Assembly: GCA_030848705.1 (NCBI GenBank)
Contig: CM061238.1
Location: forward strand, 78,578,685-78,642,684
Reading direction: 5' to 3'
DNA from: Heracleum sosnowskyi
Lineage: Eukaryota; Streptophyta; Magnoliopsida; Apiales; Apiaceae
DNA length: 64,000 nt
Below, piece after piece: positions 56,031-64,000 of the stretch. Each line of letters begins with the position of its first letter. Position 1 is the stretch's first letter. The translations under genes and the position numbers were made by a program. Below the pieces are notes generated by a model, which was not told the DNA's origin, did no database searches, and saw nothing but the letters and a program-made list of their open reading frames with translations.

Positions 56031-57533
56031 TTCCTCTCTAGTGATATTGATAGCCTTGGTTACTGATAATCTCAAGAAGCTATCCACCAAGCTAGACAAT
56101 CAAGTGCAATCCAACATCAACTCCAACTCCATGATCTCAGTAATGTGGAAAAACCAGTATGGTGACAAGCTAGTGGATGAAGTTCCAATATCCAACATCT
56201 CCAAGTTTGACTTCTCAAAGATCAAGGACCAGTCTCTTAACTCCTTCAAGTCTGAGCAACTCTTCTCCAAGGTTGATAGATTGGAAAGAGAAGTGGCTGA
56301 GCTAAAATCTGAAAACCAAGGGATTTCTCATTCCTTGGAGCTCCTCAACTCAAAGCTGGATGACCAAAGCAATACAACATCCAATATCTTGTTAGTCCAG
56401 CATCAAATGATGACAACAATGATGAGAAGCATGAATCTTCCTGTTCCTGGTGAAGCTCAAGACATCTTGTCTGATCCCAAGCCTAAGGGGAGAAAGGAAA
56501 GGAAGACATCACTCTGGAAAGGAAAGTGGGAGCACTAGCCAAACAAAAGCTAAAGGGCAAAATTACATAAAAAGATCTCAAGCCTCTCACCCTTCCTACT
56601 ATTTCTGTCACAAGTAAAGATGGCCAGAAGAGCTCTGTCACAACAACCTTCTATCCTGGCACAATGCCCATGGATGTTACTACTCCTCAAGTCACTTCAA
56701 GTGCTCAACCAGTCATAGTTGATGTTGTCACTGAGGCCAAGCTACAGGAAGTTGCCAATTCAAATCTCTATCATGATGAAGCCTTCCTGGAGTTTCTGAA
56801 AGCCATGAAAATCAGTGTACAAGGCAAAGCCCTGGACTACAGAAATAAGATCAATGAAGAAATCAAATATCTCACAGTAGCAGTCAGAAAAGTGAAAGAT
56901 ATGCATCTAAGAGAGATACTCATGGTCTCCAAAGGCAACTGCATCTGGAATTTGTCCTTTGATACTCTAGACACTCTCAAGTACACTGAACTTGATACAC
57001 TACTGGAGTTAATTGAACAGAAAGGGGAGAACAACGGAAGACTGTATGATGAGCTGAAAAGAGACCAATTCTTGAGATTGCCTGAAGTTGTTTCAAATCC
57101 AAGAACCATAATATTCCAGAGTCTCACCAAGTCAAACTACATTGATCAATTGGTGATTCCTGCTCATTTGGAAATGAAGAACAAAGGCAAGATTAATCAA
57201 GTGGTGCAAATGCTAAGAGCCAAGAGGGGATTCAGGACTGCAGAAGAGCTAGAGATAATTCAAATTCTACAATCATATCTCACCTATGGCAGATTACTTG
57301 AGTCAATCAAACCAAGAGATGAAAAGAAAGATGATAAAGATGATGAGGATAAAAGGAGCAGGAGAACAAGTCAACAAAGGAGTGATAAGGATGAGAAAAG
57401 TGAAAGCAGCAGAAGAAAATCATCCAGAAGATCCAAAGATGCTGAAAAAGACAAGAAGGATACTCAAGAGAAGAAAGCAACTGAAAAGAGAAAAGGTTGA
57501 AATCAGCAAGCCAAGGACATTGCTAGCAGTATC
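56031..57533 (+). pseudogene. Element C: fragment of a third SIRE-like third ORF
   Basis: Two plus-strand frames (to 56538, and 56664-57500) separated by a frame break. The first has a coiled-coil stretch (KVDRLEREVAELKSE) followed by PKPKGRKERK, the same position at which A and B have KKGEK after their coiled coil. The second is a mixed helical region (EFLKAMKISVQGKALDYRNK, LDTLLELIEQKG) ending in a Lys/Glu/Asp/Ser-rich tail (RRKSSRRSKDAEKDKK). Its sequence is clearly different from A and B, so this is another family. The left edge is abrupt near 56031 and no C LTR, gag or pol is visible. A2 is inserted 33 bp after the stop. Function unknown. Confidence 0.65.
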
Positions 57534-58552
57534 TGTTAGGAATATGTTGTTCTTGATGATAAGCATAAAACACTTAGTAGAATTTGTGTAAAGTCAATTT
57601 TGTAGCTGTCAACGAAATAGCATGCTTAGCAGTGTTTCGTTGACAGGAAGCTCATCAACGAAATGAGTGTTGTAGCAATTGCATTGTACAATACTTCACA
57701 GTATGATAGGCATTCTATTATATGTTTTAGATAGGTTTTCTAAGTCATGTTGACTATGTACTAGATAGGCAAAATAGGTTGGTTAATTGTAAATATGTTA
57801 TGCCTTGTAATTCTGCCTAAGTGAAGACATGTCAACGGTATGAAGATTACTCTGTCAACGGTATGGAGTTTACCCATCAACGAAACGAGGGAAACACCAT
57901 CAACGGAATGAAGAATGAAGCTATCAACGAAACACATCTCCTTGCTATCAACGAATCAATGTTGCTTTTTGAACAGTTGACAAAGTGATAGTGACAGTTT
58001 ACTGAACAGATCTAAAAGGAGATATGGAAGTGTACTTTGCATTGGAAACCATCAAAGTGGTTACTGGAAATAAGGAAACATTCCAATTTCCAATAAGGCT
58101 CTTGGGAATGATTATAATGAGCATGAAGACAAAAGCAAAGATCTCCAAGGACCATTGGACAAAAGGAATGAAAAGCAAGCTATTGATGGTTACTTCTATT
58201 ATTCTTTAGTTTAACCAAATGTAGAATTGTAAACTTGGGATTTATAACCAAGTGTAGCAGTCACTTTAGAAAGTGGGAGAAGAAAAACAAATAGATTGTA
58301 TTAGCTATTTTTGAGAGCATTCTTCTCTACAACATTGTAACTGAGCAGCTGTGAACATTTGTATCACAGATTATTTCCGCAATAAAAACACTTCAGTTGG
58401 ATCATCAAACAATCCAACTGAATTATTTATATCTTGTGTTTTTATTTATTCAGTTCAGTTTAATTTCATAAAGTGTTTAGTTTCAAGAAAATATCAAGAA
58501 TTGTATTCAACCCCCCCTTTCTACAATTCTGTTAGGTCATTTGGGAATAACA
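57534..58552 (+). repeat. A2 5' LTR
   Basis: 1019 bp. The motif cluster is the same as in A1. The first inverted pair (57606-57619 and 57633-57646) has changed sequence relative to A1 yet still pairs. TATA-like region TTTATAACC near 58240; AATAAA near 58380. Confidence 0.95.
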
Positions 58553-58554
58553 AT

Positions 58555-58566
58555 TGGTATCAGAGC
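58555..58566 (+). promoter_or_regulatory. A2 primer binding site
   Basis: TGGTATCAGAGC two bases after the LTR end; initiator tRNA-Met type. Confidence 0.9.
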
Positions 58567-58616
58567 AAGCTTCTAACATACAAGAAGTTTAAAGATCAAG
58601 ACCAAAAACAGAAACC

Positions 58617-61088
58617 ATGGTGAAGAAGGATGCAGGTGTGAAGATACCAGTTCTTGATAAAGACAATTACTTTCACTGGAAAGTAAAGATGCATTTACAT
58701 CTCATGTCTATGGATGAGAGGTATGTAGACTGCATTGAGAAAGGTCCACACGTTCCCATGAAGCTTGACTCTAGAGTTGGACTGCCAGATGATGCACCTG
58801 ATGTAGAGATTCCAAAAACTGTCTCAGAATGGACTGTTGAAGATATTGCAGAAGTTCATAAAGACAAAAGGACCATGAACATTCTGTTTAATGGTTTGGA
58901 GCAAGAGATGTTTGACAATGTTATCAACTGTACAACCTCTAAGGAAGTATGGGATACTGTTAGAACACTCTGTGAAGGAACTGAGCAAGTCAGGGAAAAT
59001 AAAATGCAACTCCTTATACAACAATATGAGCATTTTCATTTTAAAGCTGGTGAAACCCTAAATGACACGTTCAGTAGGTTTCAAAAGCTTTTGAATGGAT
59101 TAAAGTTGTATGGGAGGATCTATCAAACCAAGGATTCAAACCTTAAATTTCTTAGAGCTCTTCCAAAAGAATGGAAGCCTATGACTGTTTCTCTCAGAAA
59201 CACTCAAGAGTACAAAGACTACACTCTTGAAAGGCTGTATGGAACCTTGAAGACTTATGAGCTGGAAATGGAGCAAGATGAAGAAATTGAAAAGGTACAG
59301 AAGAAGGGTGGATCTATTGCATTGATTGCATCAGTGAACCAACTTGAAGATGACAATAAAGAAGCTGCAAAGGCCACAACTAGTCGATCTAGTTGTAGGA
59401 GTGATGTTAGCAAGGGTAAAGACAAGGTGACAGAAGAAGAAGAATCAGAACCAGCCAACTTGGAGGACTTAGATGAGATTGATGAACACATTGCTTTTCT
59501 GTCTAGAAAATTCTCTAAGTTCAAGTTCAAAAGAAACTCAGAAGCAAGGCCACCAAGAAGAGACTTTCAACCTAGCAAAACAAACTGGATTGAAAAGTCT
59601 AAGTCAAAATGTTTCAATTGTGGAATGCTTGGTCACTTTGCTGGAGACTGCAGAAAGCCCAAGGTTGAGAAGGGCAACAGGAAATTTGAGCCTGTTGATT
59701 ATAAAAAGAAATACTTTGAACTTCTCAAACAAAAAGAAAAGGCTTTCATGTCTCAGGAGTATGATTGGGCTGGTAATGGTGAAGATTCTGATGATGATGT
59801 TGAGTATGTCAACTTGGCTCTTATGGCTGACAATCATGAGCAGGAAGCAAGTTCCTCAAGCAACCAGGTAACAATTACTAATCTTTCTGAGCTTTCTAAA
59901 GAGGAATGCGATAATGCAGTAAATGAAATGTCTACTGTATTATATAATTTGCGTGTTACTCTTAAATCACTTACTAAAGAGAATTCAAGAATAAAAGAGA
60001 CCAATCTGCTCTTAAGTGATAGGAATGCAATGTTAGAAGCACAGCTCATTGAATTTGAGAAAATGAGATGTGTTAGTAGGGATGCTAAGAAGGAACTTGA
60101 GAACGTGTTACAAAGGGAAGAAATTCTTAGAACACAACTTGAGATAGAACAAAGTGTGATTGCAAAATGGAAGGATGCCAGGAATGTTGCTACCAACATA
60201 ATTAATGTTCAAGGCGTGGAATCCTTCTGTGAGCAATCATGGGAAAGGAACAAAGAGAAGCTAGGGTATGTTGGTGAAACCTTAGAATCAGGAACAGAGT
60301 CAACAAACAACAATGATCATTTGTTGAAGGTTGATATGTCAACGGAATGCAATGTTTCGTTGACACATGAACCATCAACCGATCAGGCTGTTTCGTTGAC
60401 AGACAAAAGAAAAGATAAACTCACTAGACTTAATGACAAGTATGGTCCTGTCACCAAGAACTTTGTTCAAGGTGAGTCTAGTATTTTAAAGAAAATTGAG
60501 AAGCCTGTTGAGAGAGCTAATGTAGGTCACTTGTCTAACAAGCAATTGAAAGACAAGGTAGAGAAAGTTCATAATGAGGCTAAGGGAAATAAAAAGAATA
60601 ACAGGAATGGCAAAGTAGGAATTAACAAACACAACAATTACACACCTGATAAATATGCTCCTAGAAAGACATGTGTTAATTGTGGAAGTGTTAGTCATTT
60701 GTCTACTAACTGCAAATCTGTTAAGAAAACTCCTAATGTGAGAATGCCCAAGCCTGCAATGAACAGTTCCATGCCTACAATGCCTGATATGTCTAACATG
60801 TTTGCTCCATATGCACAATTTCAGAATCCATATGCTAGCATGCCATTTGTGTCTAATCCTTACATGAATATGTTTAACATGCCACAAATGCCATGGAACA
60901 TGAATAACATGATTGTTCCTCCAACTATGCATGCTATGAATGAAAATATGAGCAACCCTCAGAAATCAACACCAAGGGTAAAGATTGATTTGAATCAATC
61001 TGAGCCCAAAGTGAAAAATGGTACAAAAGGGAATGCAAAGGCTAACAAGACAGGACCCAAGGAAACTTGGGTACCAAAATCGACTTGA
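58617..61088 (+). CDS. gag: A2 Gag polyprotein, 823 aa
   Basis: Same length and layout as A1 Gag: capsid region at about 60-220, CCHC knuckles at about 332-345 and 686-699 (second one CVNCGSVSHLSTNC), a coiled coil between them and a Met/Pro/Asn-rich tail. It differs at a few tens of residues, mostly after about residue 400 (for example an Asp-Asp-Lys region change and PNVRMPKP for ANVKMPKP). No stop or frameshift. The three motif copies in the 575-595 region are kept. The stop overlaps pol in the -1 frame, as in A1. Confidence 0.95.
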   Translation: MVKKDAGVKIPVLDKDNYFHWKVKMHLHLMSMDERYVDCIEKGPHVPMKLDSRVGLPDDAPDVEIPKTVSEWTVEDIAEVHKDKRTMNILFNGLEQEMFDNVINCTTSKEVWDTVRTLCEGTEQVRENKMQLLIQQYEHFHFKAGETLNDTFSRFQKLLNGLKLYGRIYQTKDSNLKFLRALPKEWKPMTVSLRNTQEYKDYTLERLYGTLKTYELEMEQDEEIEKVQKKGGSIALIASVNQLEDDNKEAAKATTSRSSCRSDVSKGKDKVTEEEESEPANLEDLDEIDEHIAFLSRKFSKFKFKRNSEARPPRRDFQPSKTNWIEKSKSKCFNCGMLGHFAGDCRKPKVEKGNRKFEPVDYKKKYFELLKQKEKAFMSQEYDWAGNGEDSDDDVEYVNLALMADNHEQEASSSSNQVTITNLSELSKEECDNAVNEMSTVLYNLRVTLKSLTKENSRIKETNLLLSDRNAMLEAQLIEFEKMRCVSRDAKKELENVLQREEILRTQLEIEQSVIAKWKDARNVATNIINVQGVESFCEQSWERNKEKLGYVGETLESGTESTNNNDHLLKVDMSTECNVSLTHEPSTDQAVSLTDKRKDKLTRLNDKYGPVTKNFVQGESSILKKIEKPVERANVGHLSNKQLKDKVEKVHNEAKGNKKNNRNGKVGINKHNNYTPDKYAPRKTCVNCGSVSHLSTNCKSVKKTPNVRMPKPAMNSSMPTMPDMSNMFAPYAQFQNPYASMPFVSNPYMNMFNMPQMPWNMNNMIVPPTMHAMNENMSNPQKSTPRVKIDLNQSEPKVKNGTKGNAKANKTGPKETWVPKST

Positions 61089-64000
61089 TTTGGTTTTATT
61101 GTGTGCAGGGAGACAAAAGGAATCTTTGGTACTTGGATAGTGGTTGTTCAAGACACATGACTGGTGATTCTACCCTGCTCACAGAGTTTCAGGAAAGAGC
61201 TGGCCCTTGTATTGCTTTTGGAGATGACAGCAAAGGCTACACAAAGGGATATGGCTTGATTTCAAAAGAGAATGTCATCATAGATGAGGTTGCATTGGTG
61301 GATGGTCTTAAGCACAACTTGCTTAGTATCAGCCAACTTTGTGACAAAGGATTTTTAGTTACTTTTTCTAGAGAAGCCTGTGTCGTTTCTAAAGGAGGAA
61401 ACAACAATGTGGTAATGACTGGATTCAGAAGGGGGAATGTGTACATTGCTGACTTTAGTAGCACAAGTTCAGACACCATCACTTGTCTTTTCAGCAAGGC
61501 AAGCAAGGATGAAAGTTGGTTATGGCACAAGAAGTTATCCCATCTGAATTTCAAAGTTATGAATGATTTGGTGAGGAAAGATCTTGCTAGAGGAATTCCA
61601 CAGGTGGAGTTCTCCAAGGATGGTTTGTGTGATGCCTGTCAAAAGGGAAAACAGAAGAAGGCATCATTCAAAAGCAAGACAGAGTCATCAATTGTCCAGC
61701 AGCTTGAATTGCTTCATATGGACCTATTTGGCCCTGTAAATGTTATGTCCATCTCAAAGAAGAAATACTGTCTTGTGATTGTTGATGATTTTTCTAGATT
61801 TACATGGACTTTCTTTTTGCACTCTAAAGATGAGGCAAGTGAAATCATTATCAATCACATCAAGATGGTAAGCAATCATCCTGATTTCAAAGTAAGAAGG
61901 ATTAGGAGTGACAATGGGACAGAATTCAAGAATTCAAGCATGAAGGTGTTCTGTGAAGAAAATGGTATTTTGCATGAGTTTTCAGCAGCAAGAACACCAC
62001 AGCAAAATGGTGTAGTTGAAAGGAAAAACAGAACACTTATTGAAGCTGCAAGGACAATGCTAGATGAATCAAAGTTACCTACATATTTTTGGGCTGAGGC
62101 AGTTAACACAGCTTGCTTTACTCAAAATATTTCTTTGATTAATCAGGCCAAAGGAATGACCCCTTATCAGTTACTCAAAAGAAAGAAGCCACTATTGGAT
62201 TTTCTTCATGTCTTTGGATGCAAGTGCTTTGTTCTGAGAAATCAAGCTGAGCATTTGGGGAAATTTGAAGCAAAGGCAGATGAAGCAATATTTGTGGGAT
62301 ATGCAGCAGGGAAAGCTTACAGGGTCTATAATCTCAGAATCAACATTGTTATGGAATCTGTACATGTTGTTTTTGATGATCTCAAAATCCAAGGTCTCTG
62401 TGATGAAGGTTTCCATGAAAGTCTTTCTTTTGAAAATAAGGAAGGAGATCAAGTGAATCATGATAAGGCTACTGAGAAACAGCCTAAAGTTGTTGTATCT
62501 AGCACAGATGAAAGCAGCAGTGAAGATGAAATTGCTGCATTAAGGTTAAAAAGGATAGCAGCTAGCAGACCAAATGGTCATTTCGTTGACAGTCATGATG
62601 GTGGATTCGTTGACAGTCAGAATGAGCGTTTCGTTGACAGCCAAAACGGTCATACCGTTGATAGTCATAGGAATACTTCTAGAAGTGATCACTTAGGGAC
62701 AACAAACTCAGGGGGAGTTTCTCAAGGACAAATATCCAATCAAGGCAATCATGATCATGAAGCTACGTCTTCAAGAGCAAATCTACCTCCCTCAAGGAAA
62801 TGGACTAAAGATCATCCCTTTGAACTTATTATAGGTGATGTCTCTTCAAAAGTCCAAACTAGAAGAGCAACTCAAGAAGAATGTCTATATAGTAGCTTTC
62901 TGTCTCAAGATGAGCCAAAGAAAGTTGAGGATGCACTTCTAGATCCAGATTGGGTTTTAGCCATGCAAGAAGAGCTAAACCAATTTGAGAGAAACAATGT
63001 TTGGAAGCTGGTGCCCAGGCCTAATGACAGGAGTGTTATAGGCACAAAGTGGGTGTTCAGAAACAAGATGGATGAAAATGGCATAGTCACAAGGAACAAA
63101 GCTAGATTGGTTGCAAAAGGCTATTCACAGGAAGAAGGAATTGATTTTGATGAAACCTTTGCTCCTGTTGCAAGACTAGAAGCAATAAGGATTTTCCTAG
63201 CCTATGCAGCCCATGCCAATTTCAAGGTCTATCAAATGGATGTGAAGAGTGCTTTTCTGAATGGGGAATTGGAAGAGGAGGTGTATGTAAGTCAACCTCC
63301 TGGTTTTGAAGATGATGATTTTCCAGACTATGTGTACTTCCTTCTCAAAGCACTCTATGGTTTGAAACAAGCACCTAGAGCCTGGTATGACACTCTCTCA
63401 CAGTTCCTCCTTGAGAATCATTTCACTAGAGGTACTGTAGATAAAACTCTTTTTCACAGGGTTGTAAATGGCTCTACTTTACTTGTTCAAATTTATGTAG
63501 ATGATATAATCTTTGGGTCTACAGATGTGAAACTTTGTCAAAAGTTTGCCAAGCTCATGCAAAGTAAGTATGAAATGAGCATGATGGGAGAATTAACTTA
63601 CTTTCTTGGTCTTCAAGTAAAGCAAGTTAATGAAGGCATTTTCATTAGTCAAACAAAATACATTCATGATTTATTAAAGAAGTTTAACCTAATGGAATGC
63701 TCTCCTGCCAAAACTCCCATGCCTACTGCCACCAAACTTGAATTGAATACTAAGGAAAAATCTGTGGACATTTCAAGTTACAGAGGCATGGTAGGCTCAC
63801 TTTTATATTTAACAGCTAGTAGACCTGATATTATGTTTGCTACATGTCTATGTGCTAGATTTCAGGTTGATCCTAGAGAATCCCATTTAGTTGCTATTAA
63901 AAGAATTTTCAGATATCTCAAAGGAACACCAAACCTTGGCATTTGGTATCCTAGAGAATCTGGTTTTGAACTAATTGGTTATTCAGATGCAGATTTTGCA
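61067..64000 (+). CDS. pol: A2 Pol polyprotein, partial (runs off the right edge)
   Basis: The frame starts at the same nominal TTG as A1 and is open to the window edge, about 978 residues. Protease LDSG, the integrase HHCC and DD35E residues, RT with YVDD and the start of RNase H (GYSDADFA at the last bases) are present. Differences from A1 are scattered substitutions (for example NEEGEQ/NKEGDQ). The FVDS repeat insert coded by TTCGTTGACAG motifs is kept. Likely functional as far as can be seen; the RNase H end is outside the window. Confidence 0.93.
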   Translation, partial: MGTKIDLIWFYCVQGDKRNLWYLDSGCSRHMTGDSTLLTEFQERAGPCIAFGDDSKGYTKGYGLISKENVIIDEVALVDGLKHNLLSISQLCDKGFLVTFSREACVVSKGGNNNVVMTGFRRGNVYIADFSSTSSDTITCLFSKASKDESWLWHKKLSHLNFKVMNDLVRKDLARGIPQVEFSKDGLCDACQKGKQKKASFKSKTESSIVQQLELLHMDLFGPVNVMSISKKKYCLVIVDDFSRFTWTFFLHSKDEASEIIINHIKMVSNHPDFKVRRIRSDNGTEFKNSSMKVFCEENGILHEFSAARTPQQNGVVERKNRTLIEAARTMLDESKLPTYFWAEAVNTACFTQNISLINQAKGMTPYQLLKRKKPLLDFLHVFGCKCFVLRNQAEHLGKFEAKADEAIFVGYAAGKAYRVYNLRINIVMESVHVVFDDLKIQGLCDEGFHESLSFENKEGDQVNHDKATEKQPKVVVSSTDESSSEDEIAALRLKRIAASRPNGHFVDSHDGGFVDSQNERFVDSQNGHTVDSHRNTSRSDHLGTTNSGGVSQGQISNQGNHDHEATSSRANLPPSRKWTKDHPFELIIGDVSSKVQTRRATQEECLYSSFLSQDEPKKVEDALLDPDWVLAMQEELNQFERNNVWKLVPRPNDRSVIGTKWVFRNKMDENGIVTRNKARLVAKGYSQEEGIDFDETFAPVARLEAIRIFLAYAAHANFKVYQMDVKSAFLNGELEEEVYVSQPPGFEDDDFPDYVYFLLKALYGLKQAPRAWYDTLSQFLLENHFTRGTVDKTLFHRVVNGSTLLVQIYVDDIIFGSTDVKLCQKFAKLMQSKYEMSMMGELTYFLGLQVKQVNEGIFISQTKYIHDLLKKFNLMECSPAKTPMPTATKLELNTKEKSVDISSYRGMVGSLLYLTASRPDIMFATCLCARFQVDPRESHLVAIKRIFRYLKGTPNLGIWYPRESGFELIGYSDADFA

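Larger units (their letters stand above)
57534..64000 (+). mobile_element. Element A2: second copy of the A family, cut by the window edge
   Basis: Same start (TGTTAGGAATATG), same primer site and the same gag length as A1; nucleotide similarity is high, roughly 97-98% by eye. Only the 5' LTR, gag and about 87% of pol are in the window. The five bases before the LTR, GTATC (57529-57533), should recur after the 3' LTR if the insertion is simple. It has the same orientation as A1, about 41 kb away. Confidence 0.95.

Overview
The window is plant nuclear DNA made almost entirely of nested LTR retrotransposons. No host gene, tRNA, rRNA or CRISPR array is supported. SIRE-like Ty1/copia elements with a long third ORF, Tekay/Del-like chromoviruses with ~4.7-4.8 kb LTRs and a Tat-like Ty3/gypsy element all point to a large eudicot genome. 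An asterid such as Apiaceae or Asteraceae is a guess only. Most boundaries below rest on matching 5-bp target-site duplications (TSDs) and TG...CA ends read directly from the sequence.

Outermost layer: a Tat-like Ty3/gypsy element ('O', minus strand). Its 5' LTR lies near 54341-55640, gag at 52203-54297 and 37824-38124, protease and the RT N-terminus at 36371-37709, and the rest of RT plus RNase H at 1-1130; it runs off the left edge. O is split by three insertions: a solo LTR (1131-2523, TSD GCTTT), copia element 'B' (2546-36365, TSD GATTT) and chromovirus 'Tekay2' (38130-52197, TSD ACCAG).

Element B (minus strand, SIRE-like, decayed, LTRs ~4% diverged) is itself split by intact copia element 'A1' (3822-16935, plus strand, TSD CCTCC) and by 'Tekay1' (19067-32520, plus strand). 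The left edge of Tekay1 is deleted: its LTR lacks the first 32 bp, and B's integrase C-terminus, RT, RNase H and the start of its third ORF are absent.

A1 looks recent and potentially autonomous. Its 1017-bp LTRs differ at about 3 positions by eye. It has a tRNA-Met-type primer site, gag (823 aa), pol (1123 aa; PR-IN-RT-RH, all catalytic motifs present) and an unassigned 1488-aa third ORF. A second copy, 'A2' (57534 to the right edge), sits in the third ORF of another SIRE-like element, 'C' (about 56031-57533).

Most unusual observation: element A carries a short motif, core TCAACG/CGTTGA, at least 35 times, in the LTRs, gag, pol, the pol-ORF3 spacer and ORF3, in both orientations and in different reading frames, often as perfect small inverted repeats. 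B (CATCAG), O (GGCGCGCC-like palindromes) and the solo LTR (GGGCGCGCTCC) each seem to have a private motif of the same kind, and both Tekay LTRs carry a tandem array of AT-rich palindromes. This suggests a DNA- or RNA-level signature dispersed through each retroelement family. Its function is unknown to me.
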